NCBI RefSeq assembly: GCF_021261325.1
Contig: NZ_JAJSBI010000018.1
Location: 124,001-188,000 of the forward strand
Length of the DNA: 64,000 nt
DNA from: Streptomyces guryensis
GTDB taxonomy: Bacteria; Actinomycetota; Actinomycetes; Streptomycetales; Streptomycetaceae
Direction of reading: 5' to 3'
Both the position numbers and the translations under genes were made by a program. This document shows positions 33,576 through 41,865 of the stretch, piece by piece. How positions within the stretch are numbered: the stretch's first letter is position 1; each line of letters starts with the position of its first letter. Under the pieces are notes generated by a model. It did not search any database. It was not told the DNA's origin and saw only the letters and a program-made list of their open reading frames with translations.

Positions 33576-34679
33576 TCAGTCGAGGCGGGCGGACATCTCG
33601 CCCGCCTCGACGGCCGCCTCCTGCGGGCCACGCTGCTGCGGGATGGTCACCGACCCCTGCTGCAGTGCCACCGTCCGCGCGGGCGCCGGGATGCGGATGC
33701 CCTCCTCGCGGTAGCGCCTGTGCAGCGCCTTGACGAACTCGTGCTTGATCCGGAACTGGTCGCTGAACTCGCCCACGCCCAGGATGACCGTGAAGCCGAT
33801 CCGGGAGTCGCCGAAGGTGTGGAAGCGGATCGCCGGCTCGTGGTCCGGGAGCGCGCCGGCGATCCCGGTCATCACCTCGGCGATGACCTCCAGGGTCACG
33901 CGCTCGACCTGCTCCAGGTCACTGTCGTAGGCGACTCCGACCTGGACCAGGATGGTCAGCCGCTGCTCGGGGCGCATGAAGTTGGTCATGTTCGTCTTCG
34001 CCAGCTGCCCGTTGGGGATGACGACGAGGTTGTTGGAGAGTGCGCGCACGGTCGTCTGACGCCAGTTGATGTCCTCGACGTAGCCCTCCTCGCCGCTGCT
34101 CAGCCGGATGTAGTCACCGGGCTGCACGGTCTTCGAGGCGAGGATGTGGATGCCCGCGAAGAGGTTGGCGAGGGTGTCCTGCAACGCCAGCGCGACCGCC
34201 AGACCGCCCACGCCCAGGGCGGTGAGCATCGGCGCGATCGAGATGCCCAGCGTCTGCAGCACCACCAGGAAGCCGATCGCCAGGACCAGTACCCGGGTGA
34301 TGTTGACGAAGATCGTTGCCGACCCGGCGACCCCGGAGCGCGAGGTGGTGACCGCCCGCACCAGCCCGGCGATCACCCGGGCCGCCGTCACCGTGACGAC
34401 GAAGATGAGCACCACGGTCAGCACCTGGTTGACGTGCTTCTGGACCGTTCCGGTCAGCGGCAGCGCCGCGCCCGCGGAGGCCGCACCGCCCACGATCGCC
34501 GCCCACGGCACCACTGTGCGCAGCGCGTCGACGATGACGTCGTCGCCGCTCCAGCGGGTGCGGTCGGCGTGCTTGCCCAGCCAGCGCAGCAGCATACGCA
34601 GCAGGAACGCGGCCAACAGGCCCGCCGCCAGCGCGACTGAGGCGATGACCAGGTCGTCCACGGTGAGCGCTCGGTTCAC
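33576..34679 (-). CDS. MscS-family mechanosensitive channel
   Basis: A 367-residue small-conductance channel. Three or four N-terminal membrane segments (LVIASVALAAGLLAAFLL, VVPWAAIVGGAASAGAA, VLTVVLIFVVTVTAARVIAG, ITRVLVLAIGFLVVLQTL) lead to the pore helix LTALGVGGLAVALALQDTLANL. The beta domain follows: TVQPGDYIRLSSGEEGYVEDI and NLVVIPNGQLAKTNMTN. The C-terminal alpha/beta domain ends with RTVALQQGSVTIPQQ. GTG 34679 is preceded by GGAGGTAGCC, a strong site. It gates upon membrane tension to relieve osmotic shock. A weak hairpin (GAGCC/GGCTC around 33553-33574) separates it from the convergent M1 gene. Confidence 0.92.
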   Translation of the reverse strand: MNRALTVDDLVIASVALAAGLLAAFLLRMLLRWLGKHADRTRWSGDDVIVDALRTVVPWAAIVGGAASAGAALPLTGTVQKHVNQVLTVVLIFVVTVTAARVIAGLVRAVTTSRSGVAGSATIFVNITRVLVLAIGFLVVLQTLGISIAPMLTALGVGGLAVALALQDTLANLFAGIHILASKTVQPGDYIRLSSGEEGYVEDINWRQTTVRALSNNLVVIPNGQLAKTNMTNFMRPEQRLTILVQVGVAYDSDLEQVERVTLEVIAEVMTGIAGALPDHEPAIRFHTFGDSRIGFTVILGVGEFSDQFRIKHEFVKALHRRYREEGIRIPAPARTVALQQGSVTIPQQRGPQEAAVEAGEMSARLD

Positions 34680-34956
34680 CGGCTACCTCCAGGTTCGGGA
34701 TGTGCAGCCGCTCATCCTGCCCTATTCCGCACAGGAGTTCGTACCTGGTGGCCGGCGGGACGGTGCGGTTTCGGACGACGTCCTGCGCCGGTTCCGCCTG
34801 GTCGCACTCGGAGCCGTACACGGCGGCCTCGGGAGTCCCTGCGCCTCGCGGTCGCTGGGCGTGCTGTGTTGATCCGAAGGGCGGGCGGTGCGGGTGTACG
34901 TCCGGGAGCCTCGATCCTGCGAGCCAGGGGATACGGCCTCAAGGTGTCTCTGGGGC

Positions 34957-35458
34957 ATGGAGGTTGTTGCGACGAGCGTCACAGCCGTGTTCGGCACGCT
35001 GCTGGGCTCCGCGCTGACCCACGTGTTCCAGCGGCGCACGGCCGACCGGGCCGAACAGTTCACCGGGAACGAGCGGCTGCGGCAGGAACGCATCGAGGCC
35101 TACTGCGCTTTCGCCGGCGCGCTCGCGAACTACCGCCGGGGTCAGATGGACCTCTGGTTCGCACGGCGTGACCGCTTGCCCGAATCCGATCTGCGTGACT
35201 TGCGCGGAGAAGAACAGGCCCTGCGGGCCGGCGCGTTGGAGGCGATGTTCCGGGTGGAGCCGCTGACGGAGGGAGCCGGGTCCGGCGGAGGCCGGCCGGC
35301 AGGCACTGGAGTCGATCGACCGGATCAACCGCGCCGAGACCCGGGCGGAGCTCGACCAGGAACGCACGACCTCACGGACGCTGCTCTACGCCTTTGTCAC
35401 TTCTTCGAAGCCGCATGTCGCGCGCCCGGCCGCAGACGCGTCCTTCACCCGTCCGTGA
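34957..35458 (+). pseudogene. Membrane-associated hypothetical protein with internal frameshift
   Basis: From ATG 34957 the product starts with a membrane or signal anchor, VVATSVTAVFGTLLGSALTHV, then FQRRTADRAEQFTGNERLRQ, RIEAYCAFAGALANYRRGQM and ALRAGALEAMFRVEPLTEG. At about 35270-35290 the frame turns into Gly/Pro/Arg nonsense. The expected continuation AGRQALESIDRINRAETRA and LDQERTTSRTLLYAFVTSS lies one base over and ends at 35458. I recall a widespread Streptomyces family with this layout, function unknown. One indel explains the break, so it may be a true pseudogene or a sequencing error. Its end overlaps the 3' end of the convergent enoyl-CoA hydratase gene by 14 bp. Confidence 0.6.
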
Positions 35459-36209
35459 ACGACCCGTGTCGTCCCGCGCCGCCCGCGAACCGCGCCGCCC
35501 CCTCCAGGCCTTCCGCCAACACGCCCATCCCGTACCGGAGTTCGCCCCGCATGGCCGCCGACTCGTCCAGCCCGTCCTGCTCCAGTGCCGACGCCCGGTC
35601 GCCCCGTAGACACGCCTGCGGGAAGCGGGCGATCTCGGCGGCCAGGGTCTCCGCCTCGGTGCGTGCCGTGCCGGTGGGGACGAGCCGGTTGGCGAGGCCC
35701 GTCTCGTACGCCTCGCGCGCCGGCACCGCCCGCCCGGTGAGGATCATGTCCAGGGCGCGGCTCTGCCCGATCAGCCGAGGCAGCCGTACTGTGCCGCCGT
35801 CGATCAGCGGGACGCCCCAGCGGCGGCAGAACACGCCGAAGACGGCGTCCTCCTCGGCGACCCGCAGGTCGCACCAGAGCGCCAGTTCGAGGCCGCCGGC
35901 CACGGCATGTCCCGCGACGGCGGCGATCACCGGCTTGGACAGCCGAAGCCGTGTCGGTCCCATCGGGCCGTCGCCGTCCTCCGAGACCCGGTTGCCGCGG
36001 TCGGTGCCGAGTGCCTTGAGGTCGGCGCCCGCGCAAAAGGTGCCGCCCTCACCCCACAGGACCGCCACCCGCGCCTGATCGTCCGCCTCGAACTCACGGA
36101 AGGCGGCGACGAGTTCGGCGGCAGTCGGGCCGTCCACCGCGTTGCGGACCTCGGGGCGGGAGAGGATGACCGTGGTGACGTGTCCCTGGCGTTCGGTACG
36201 GACCGGCAT
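35445..36209 (-). CDS. Enoyl-CoA hydratase/isomerase family protein
   Basis: A 254-residue crotonase-fold protein. Typical blocks are GHVTTVILSRPEVRNAVDG, the oxyanion segment GGTFCAGADLKAL, KPVIAAVAGHAVAGGLELAL with the second oxyanion Gly, CDLRVAEEDAVFGVFCRRWG and GLANRLVPTG. The family hydrates enoyl-CoA or isomerises and cleaves other acyl-CoAs. One usual catalytic Glu is found near RRWGVPLIDGGT rather than the standard GxxPE, so exact chemistry is open. ATG 36209 follows AAAGGGG. It is divergent from the SDR gene and stands without an obvious fatty acid operon. Confidence 0.87.
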   Translation of the reverse strand: MPVRTERQGHVTTVILSRPEVRNAVDGPTAAELVAAFREFEADDQARVAVLWGEGGTFCAGADLKALGTDRGNRVSEDGDGPMGPTRLRLSKPVIAAVAGHAVAGGLELALWCDLRVAEEDAVFGVFCRRWGVPLIDGGTVRLPRLIGQSRALDMILTGRAVPAREAYETGLANRLVPTGTARTEAETLAAEIARFPQACLRGDRASALEQDGLDESAAMRGELRYGMGVLAEGLEGAARFAGGAGRHGSFTDG

Positions 36210-36313
36210 GGTGCGGCCCCTTTCTCCGAGAGTGCCGGCGCGGGCGGCGACCGGCGCCGTGATCGTGGAACGGCTGTGCGAGGCTGGAACACCGTACAGA
36301 GGGAGTGCTCCTG

Positions 36314-37123
36314 ATGGCAGCTGCTGCGTCCTCCCGGCGGACAACGCCCGGGCCCCCGGCAGACAGGCAGGTCGGCCGGGATGACCCGCGCGGACATCGC
36401 GAGGCGAACCTGAGTGAACACGCGGATGCGCTGCCGGTCGCCGTCGTGACCGGCGCCAATCGCGGTATCGGGTTCGAGGTCGTACGGCAGCTCGCGGGCC
36501 GCGGTCACCGCGTGGTGCTCGGTTCCCGCGACCTCGCAAAGGGGCGCACCGCCGCGGCGCGAATCGACCCGGGCGGCGAGCGGGTGAGCGCGGTGCGGCT
36601 CGATGTCTCCGACGCGGCGAGCGTGTCCGCCATGGCCGAACGGGTGGGCGGGGAGCTGGGGCGCGTGGACGTGGTCGTCAACAACGCGGCGATCCTGTAC
36701 GACACCTGGGCGCAGGCCCGGTCGGCCGACCTCGCCGAGGTCCAACGGGCCCTGGACACCAATCTGTTCGGTGCCTGGCGGGTCACCCAGGCGCTGCTCC
36801 CGCTGTTGCGGCGCAGCCCGCACCCGCGGGTGGTCATGGTGAGCAGCGAGGGAGGTTCGCTGCAGTCGATGAGTGGCGGCACCCCTGCCTACAGCGTCTC
36901 CAAGGCCGCGCTCAACGCTCTGACCTGCCTGCTGGCCGGTGAACTGCGCCGGCACCGCGTCCTCGTCAACGCGATCTGCCCCGGCTGGGTCGCCACCGAC
37001 ATGGGCGGCGGTGGCGGACGTCCCGTCGCCGAAGGAGCCGCCGGGATCGTGTGGGCCGCCACGCTGCCCGACACCGGGCCGACCGGGGGCTTCTTCCGGG
37101 ACGGCAAACCGGTTCCCTGGTGA
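36314..37123 (+). CDS. Short-chain dehydrogenase/reductase (carbonyl-reductase-like)
   Basis: A 269-residue SDR. The NAD(P) motif is VAVVTGANRGIGFEVVRQL, followed by VVLGSRDLAKGR (Arg/Lys pattern favouring NADPH), VVVNNAAILYDTW, catalytic Ser in VMVSSEGGS, and YSVSKAALNAL (Tyr, Lys). The closing FFRDGKPVPW is characteristic of plant-like carbonyl reductase SDRs. AGAGGGAG at 36298-36305 is eight bases from ATG 36314, so this start is preferred even though it gives a disordered N-terminal tail of about 40 residues before the fold. It converges on the membrane protein gene 15 bp away. Substrate unknown. Confidence 0.86.
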   Translation: MAAAASSRRTTPGPPADRQVGRDDPRGHREANLSEHADALPVAVVTGANRGIGFEVVRQLAGRGHRVVLGSRDLAKGRTAAARIDPGGERVSAVRLDVSDAASVSAMAERVGGELGRVDVVVNNAAILYDTWAQARSADLAEVQRALDTNLFGAWRVTQALLPLLRRSPHPRVVMVSSEGGSLQSMSGGTPAYSVSKAALNALTCLLAGELRRHRVLVNAICPGWVATDMGGGGGRPVAEGAAGIVWAATLPDTGPTGGFFRDGKPVPW

Positions 37124-37137
37124 GGCCAGGAGTCGGC

Positions 37138-38217
37138 TCAGATCACCTTCAGCCGTACCAGCGCGCCCAGGGTCAAGGCGCCCGGCAGCAGCGGCAGCCA
37201 CACCGTGATGATCCGGTAGGCGAGCACCACCGCGGTCGCCACGGCCACCGGACCGCCCGCCGCCACCAGCGCCACGACCAGCGCCGCCTCCACCGAGCCG
37301 AGCCCGCCCGGCGTCGGCACGAGCGCGACGGCGACCGTCGCCGCCAGATACGCGACCGCCATGTGCACGGGCGGTACCGGCAGCCCCAGCGACAGCCCGA
37401 CCAGGACCAGTCCGGCCGCCTGCAGCGCGGGGAAGGCGAGCGAACCGCCCCACAGCGCGAGCGCGCGCGACGGACGGGTGTGCACCGAGCGCAGCTCGCA
37501 CAGGGACGTGCGCAGGAAGGACACGACGGCCGTGCGCAGCCGTCGTACGAGAAGCAGGACGGCCGCCGCCACGACCAGGGCCCCGGCGACGGCGAGCAGC
37601 AGCGGGCCCATCGCACCGTGGGGCAGCAGCGCGCCGAACCGCAACGCGTCCGGGAAGGCGAGCAGCAGCCCCGCCAGCAGGGTCAGCCGGGCGACCGACT
37701 CGGCCAGGAGGTACAGGGCGAGCGCGGCTGAGGAGCGGGCGAGCGGAATCCCGCACACGGTCATGAACCGCAGGTTGACCGCGCCCGCGCCGAGGCCGGT
37801 CGGCAGCAGGTGGTTGGCCGAGCCCGCCGCGAACTGTGTGGCGAGCAGCCGCCTCCTGGGCAACCGGTCGACGACCGCGCCCTGCCGGGTGCAGGCGGCC
37901 GCCACCCAGGTCAGACAGGTGGCGCCGGCCGCCGCCAGCAGCCAGGGCCACTCGGCGGCCCGCAGATGGCCGAAGCCCTCGACGAGCACGGACCGGTGCT
38001 GCACGGCCACGACGGACACGAGCAGCAGCGGCAGCAGGCACAGGATCTGCCGCAGCACGCGGGCCGGGACGCGTCGGGGGAGGCGTCCCGGGCGGAGTGG
38101 CCCCTGGGGAAGGTGTACCGCAGTCACATCCGGAGAGGGTTTCCAGGCCGTGCCAACGGCGGGTTGCGGAAGCGGGGACAGCGGCTGAATCGGGGACAGC
38201 GGCTTGCGTACGGTCAT
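37138..38217 (-). CDS. LPG synthase-like (UPF0104) integral membrane protein
   Basis: A 359-residue membrane protein with about eight segments, including ILCLLPLLLVSVVAV, WLLAAAGATCLTWVAAA, LALYLLAESVARLTLLAGLLLA, LLLAVAGALVVAAAVLLL and AAGLVLVGLSLGLPV. Conserved family signatures are AAGSANHLLPTGLGAGAVNL-like and VPTPGGLGSVEAALVVAL. It resembles the flippase/anchor domain of lysylphosphatidylglycerol synthase, without the C-terminal transferase. The N-terminal tail of 45 residues is Pro-rich. ATG 38217 is preceded by GAAGGA. It is divergent from a SoxR-box ABC exporter gene with only 69 bp between, so the dyad could affect both. Confidence 0.82.
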   Translation of the reverse strand: MTVRKPLSPIQPLSPLPQPAVGTAWKPSPDVTAVHLPQGPLRPGRLPRRVPARVLRQILCLLPLLLVSVVAVQHRSVLVEGFGHLRAAEWPWLLAAAGATCLTWVAAACTRQGAVVDRLPRRRLLATQFAAGSANHLLPTGLGAGAVNLRFMTVCGIPLARSSAALALYLLAESVARLTLLAGLLLAFPDALRFGALLPHGAMGPLLLAVAGALVVAAAVLLLVRRLRTAVVSFLRTSLCELRSVHTRPSRALALWGGSLAFPALQAAGLVLVGLSLGLPVPPVHMAVAYLAATVAVALVPTPGGLGSVEAALVVALVAAGGPVAVATAVVLAYRIITVWLPLLPGALTLGALVRLKVI

Positions 38218-38248
38218 CGGGTCCTTCGCGGGGGACGTCAGGAAAACA

Positions 38249-38279
38249 TTGACCTCAATGAAGCTTGAGGTCCTACGGT
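38249..38279 (+). promoter_or_regulatory. SoxR/MerR-type promoter with 19-bp spacer and perfect dyad
   Basis: A -35 box TTGACC (38249-38254) and a -10 box TACGGT (38274-38279) are separated by 19 bp, longer than normal. The spacer is overlaid by a perfect inverted repeat GACCTCAA (38251-38258) and TTGAGGTC (38265-38272) with a 6-bp centre. This is the classic layout of promoters activated by MerR-family proteins that twist DNA; the CCTCAA/TTGAGG arms match SoxR boxes. The predicted transcription start falls at or next to ATG 38287, implying a leaderless mRNA. No MerR/SoxR gene is in the window. Sequence elements are seen; SoxR identity is inferred. Confidence 0.82.
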
Positions 38280-38286
38280 CTCTCTC

Positions 38287-40194
38287 ATGAGCATGGAGAC
38301 CACAGCCTGGATGCAGCTGCACAGTGTCATGAACGCCGAGCAGGAGCGCCGCCCCCTCGCGCGCGCCACGCTGCGCCGCATCGCCGCCTTCGCCCGACCA
38401 CACCGCGCCCGCATGGCGCAGTTCGTCCTGCTCGGGGTGATGACCGCGCTGCTCGCCGTCGCGACCCCCGTACTGGCCGGGCGTGTCGTGAACGCGATCG
38501 TGTCGGGTCGCGACGAGGGCACGGTCGTACGTCTGGCCCTGCTCATCGCGCTCATCGCGGTCGCGGAGGCGGCCCTCGGCATCCTCGGCAGGAGGCTTTC
38601 GGCGACGCTCGGGGAGGGACTCATCCTCGATCTGAGGACGGCTGTGTTCGATCATGTGCAGCGGATGCCGGTCGCGTTCTTCACACGCACCCGTACGGGA
38701 GCGCTGGTCTCCCGTCTCAACAACGACGTCATCGGCGCGCAGCGTGCCTTCAGCAACACACTGTCCGGAGTGGTCAGCAACCTGGTCACCCTCCTGCTCA
38801 CGCTCGCGGTCATGCTGACGCTGTCCTGGCAGATCACCCTGCTCGCGCTGGTGCTGCTGCCGGTGTTCGTGATCCCCGCGCGGCGCATGGGCAGCCGCAT
38901 GGCCCGCATGCAGCGGGAGGCTGCGACGCTCAACGCGGCGATGGGCACCCGTATGACCGAGCGGTTCTCCGCCCCGGGAGCCACGCTCGTGAAACTCTTC
39001 GGGCGGCCCGAGGAAGAGTCGGTGGAGTTCGCGGCCCGCGCAAGCCGGGTCGCGGAGATCGGCGTACGCACCGCCACGGCCCAGTCGGTGTTCATCACCG
39101 CCCTGACCCTGGTCTCCTCCCTGGCCCTCGCCCTGGTCTACGGCCTCGGCGGCTGGTTCGCGCTGCGCGGCAGCCTGGAGCCGGGCGCGGTCGTGTCGCT
39201 GGCGCTGCTGCTGACCCGTATGTACGCGCCGCTCACCTCGCTCGCCGGGGCGCGCGTCGAGGTGATGAGCGCCCTCGTCAGCTTCGAGCGGGTCTTCGAG
39301 GTGCTCGATCTCAAGCCCCTCATCGAGGAGAAAGCGGACGCGCAGGCCGTGCCCGAGGGCCCGGTCTCCGTCGAGTTCGACGACGTCCGTTTCGCCTACC
39401 CGTCCGCCGACAAGGTCTCCCTGGCCTCCCTTGAGGAGGTGGCGAGCCTGGACACCCGGGGCGGCGACGAGGTCCTGCACGGCATCTCCTTCCGCGCCGA
39501 ACCGGGCCAGACCGTCGCACTCGTGGGCTCGTCCGGCGCGGGCAAGTCGACGATCGCCGGACTGCTTCCGCGCCTGTACGACGTCGACGGGGGAGCCGTA
39601 CGCGTCGGCGGCACCGATGTCCGCGACCTGACCGCACAGTCCCTGCGCGCCACCCTCGGCATGGTCACCCAGGACGGCCACCTCTTCCACGACTCGGTCC
39701 GCGCCAACCTGCTGCTGGCCGCCCCCACCGCCACCGAGGCCGACCTGTGGGACGCCCTGCGCCGCTCCCGCCTCGACGATCTCGTACGGTCCCTGCCCGA
39801 CGGCCTCGACACGGTGGTCGGCGAGCGCGGTTACCGTCTCTCCGGCGGCGAACGCCAGCGCATGACCATCGCCCGGCTGCTGCTGGCCCGCCAGCGCGTG
39901 GTCATCCTCGACGAGGCCACCGCCCATCTCGACAACACCTCGGAAGCCGCCGTACAGGAGGCCTTGGCCGAGGCACTGGAGGGCCGCACCGCGGTGGTGA
40001 TCGCCCACCGGCTGTCCACCGTGCGGGCCGCGGACGTGATCCTGGTGATCGAGGGCGGGCTGATCGTGGAACGGGGGACGCACGAGGAACTGCTGGTGGC
40101 CGGCGGGCGGTATGCGGAGCTTTACCGGACGCAGTTCGAGGAGCCGGCGGCGGAGGCGACCGGGATCGCCGCGGCCGGGGAGGCCGTGGCGTAG
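38287..40194 (+). CDS. ABC exporter half-transporter (fused membrane and ATPase domains), likely SoxR-regulated
   Basis: A 635-residue exporter of the MsbA/multidrug type. The membrane domain has six segments (e.g. FVLLGVMTALLAVATPVLAG, LALLIALIAVAEAALGIL, TLLLTLAVMLTLSWQITLLA) and the coupling pattern AFFTRTRTGALVSRLNNDV. The ATPase has Walker A GSSGAGKST near 414, signature LSGGERQR near 518, Walker B VVILDEAT near 538 and the His in IAHRLST. An insert (SLASLEEVASLDTRGGDE) sits before the first strand. ATG 38287 coincides with the predicted transcript start. In S. coelicolor the redox-active antibiotic sensor SoxR activates an ABC transporter gene (SCO7008), a probable orthologue judging by position; it likely exports redox-cycling compounds. 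Confidence 0.9.
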   Translation: MSMETTAWMQLHSVMNAEQERRPLARATLRRIAAFARPHRARMAQFVLLGVMTALLAVATPVLAGRVVNAIVSGRDEGTVVRLALLIALIAVAEAALGILGRRLSATLGEGLILDLRTAVFDHVQRMPVAFFTRTRTGALVSRLNNDVIGAQRAFSNTLSGVVSNLVTLLLTLAVMLTLSWQITLLALVLLPVFVIPARRMGSRMARMQREAATLNAAMGTRMTERFSAPGATLVKLFGRPEEESVEFAARASRVAEIGVRTATAQSVFITALTLVSSLALALVYGLGGWFALRGSLEPGAVVSLALLLTRMYAPLTSLAGARVEVMSALVSFERVFEVLDLKPLIEEKADAQAVPEGPVSVEFDDVRFAYPSADKVSLASLEEVASLDTRGGDEVLHGISFRAEPGQTVALVGSSGAGKSTIAGLLPRLYDVDGGAVRVGGTDVRDLTAQSLRATLGMVTQDGHLFHDSVRANLLLAAPTATEADLWDALRRSRLDDLVRSLPDGLDTVVGERGYRLSGGERQRMTIARLLLARQRVVILDEATAHLDNTSEAAVQEALAEALEGRTAVVIAHRLSTVRAADVILVIEGGLIVERGTHEELLVAGGRYAELYRTQFEEPAAEATGIAAAGEAVA

Positions 40195-40204
40195 CAGACG
40201 GTCG

Positions 40205-40237
40205 ACCCCGAGGAGCGGGGCCGCCGCCCCTCGGGGT
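40205..40237. terminator. Terminator between convergent ABC exporter and permease genes
   Basis: ACCCCGAGG (40205-40213) and CCTCGGGGT (40229-40237) form a perfect 9-bp stem in the 73-bp gap between the exporter stop (40194) and the minus-strand permease stop (40268). Confidence 0.65.
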
Positions 40238-40267
40238 TCCGGTGTCCTGCGGGACAGCGCGTTCGTC

Positions 40268-41683
40268 CTACGGGACCAGCGCGTCCTTCTTCCGGCCCAC
40301 CCGCTCGCGGACCAGCGCGAAGACGACCACAGCGAGGGCCACCAGGGTGGAAAGGACCACCTGGTCGCGTCCGCCGCCGTCGGCCGTGTCGGTGAGCATG
40401 TAGCCCAGGACGAAGGTGATCAGGGCGATGGTCGCCCAGGTCAGGTAGGGGTAGAGCCACATCCGGACGACGAGTTTCTCCGGCGTCTCCCGCTCGATGA
40501 TTTTGCGCATCCGCAGCTGCGAGAAGCAGATCACCAGCCATACGAACAGGGCGATCGCGCCGGAGGAGTTGAGCAGGAACTGGAAGACCGTGTCCGGCCA
40601 CAGGTAGTTGAAGGCGACCGCGACGAAGCCGAAGACCACCGAGGCCAGGATGGCCGCCTGCGGCACACCGCGCTTCGTGGTGCGGCCGAAGGAGGCGGGG
40701 GCGTCGCTGCGCCGGGCCAGCGAGAAGGCCATGCGTGAGGCCGTGTACAGGCCGGAGTTGAGACAGGACAGCACCGACGTCAGCACGATGGCGTTCATGA
40801 TCTGGCTCGCGTGCGGGATGCCGATGGAGCTCAGCGCGGCGACATAGGAGCCGTCCTTGAGGATGGCCGGGTCGTCCCAGCGCAGCAGCGACACCACGAT
40901 CAGGATCGAGCCCAGGTAGAACACCGCGATCCGCCAGATCACGCTGTTGGTGGCCTTGGTGACCGCGCCCTGCGGGTCCGCGGACTCGCCGGCCGCGAGC
41001 GTGACGATCTCGCTGCCCATGAAGGAGAAGACCACCATCAGCACGCCGGTGAGGATCGCTCCCGGCCCGTGCGGCAGGAACCCGCCGTGCGCGGTCAGGT
41101 TGGAGAAACCGGAGGCCGGGTGGTCGGAGCCGGGCAGCAGACCGAAGATCGCGAGACCGCCCACCACGATGAACGCGGCGATGGCGACCACCTTGATGCC
41201 GGCGAACCAGAACTCGAACTCGCCGTAGGAGCTGACCGAGGCCAGGTTGGAGGCGGTCAGGACGACCATGACGATCAGCGCCCAGCCCCACTGCGGGACC
41301 GCCGGTATCCAGCCGGCCAGGATCTTCGCGCCGGCGGTCGCCTCGACCGCGAGCACCACGACCCAGAAGAACCAGTACAGCCAGCCGATGGTGAACCCGG
41401 CCCAGCGCCCCAGCGCCCGGTCGGCGTACGCGGAGAAGGACCCCGAGGTGGGGTTGGCCGCCGCCATCTCGCCCAGCATCCGCATGACGAGGACGACGAG
41501 GATGCCGACGAGGGCGTAGGAGACGAGGATGCCGGGGCCCGCGGCGGCGATGCCGGAGCCGGAGCCGACGAACAGGCCGGCGCCGATGACACCGCCGATG
41601 GCGATCATCGACAGATGGCGGTTCTTCAGGCCGGCCTTGAGGCCGGGCTCGGCGGGCGGACTCTTGGTGAGCGTTGAGGTCAT
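40268..41683 (-). CDS. GABA/amino acid permease (GabP-like, AAT family)
   Basis: A 471-residue transporter with twelve predicted segments. The AAT-family opening LKNRHLSMIAIGGVIGAGLF is unmistakable, followed by GSGSGIAAAGPGILVSYAL, MRMLGEMAAANPTSGSFSAYA and RALGRWAGFTIGWLYWFFWV, then SFMGSEIVTLAAGES. These match proton-coupled GabP permeases for GABA, aromatic or basic amino acids. ATG 41683 is used; a GTG three bases upstream is possible. The ribosome binding site is poor. It is divergent from a GntR gene with two dyads in between, and the GntR gene is followed by a second permease, so both uptake genes may be under the same repressor. Confidence 0.9.
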   Translation of the reverse strand: MTSTLTKSPPAEPGLKAGLKNRHLSMIAIGGVIGAGLFVGSGSGIAAAGPGILVSYALVGILVVLVMRMLGEMAAANPTSGSFSAYADRALGRWAGFTIGWLYWFFWVVVLAVEATAGAKILAGWIPAVPQWGWALIVMVVLTASNLASVSSYGEFEFWFAGIKVVAIAAFIVVGGLAIFGLLPGSDHPASGFSNLTAHGGFLPHGPGAILTGVLMVVFSFMGSEIVTLAAGESADPQGAVTKATNSVIWRIAVFYLGSILIVVSLLRWDDPAILKDGSYVAALSSIGIPHASQIMNAIVLTSVLSCLNSGLYTASRMAFSLARRSDAPASFGRTTKRGVPQAAILASVVFGFVAVAFNYLWPDTVFQFLLNSSGAIALFVWLVICFSQLRMRKIIERETPEKLVVRMWLYPYLTWATIALITFVLGYMLTDTADGGGRDQVVLSTLVALAVVVFALVRERVGRKKDALVP

Positions 41684-41743
41684 CACACATCCATGAGGGG
41701 AGCGGGGACGGTGACCGGGAAATTAGTTCAGTGCGATCCAAAA

Positions 41744-41789
41744 GAACAGTCTTGTTTAACTGTTCACCATGCTCTATTTTCCGAGCATG
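41744..41789. promoter_or_regulatory. Two inverted repeats in the permease/GntR divergent region
   Basis: GAACAG (41744-41749) and CTGTTC (41760-41765) are separated by 10 bp. CATGCTC (41768-41774) and GAGCATG (41783-41789) are separated by 8 bp. The segment is unusually AT-rich for this genome, as promoters are. Either dyad could bind the GntR regulator starting at 41866. Symmetry is seen; binding is inferred. Confidence 0.45.
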
Positions 41790-41865
41790 CATCCGAGCGC
41801 GTACAGGGCACCGCTCCGCCGCCCGCCGTAACCCCCGCTCAGCAGGCCGTTAAGGTGACGTCGTG

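Noticed and set aside
38218..40083. Extension of the minus-strand LPG synthase-like gene across the ABC exporter
   Set aside because: The true start at 38217 has a ribosome binding site, and the extension is antisense to a clear ABC transporter.
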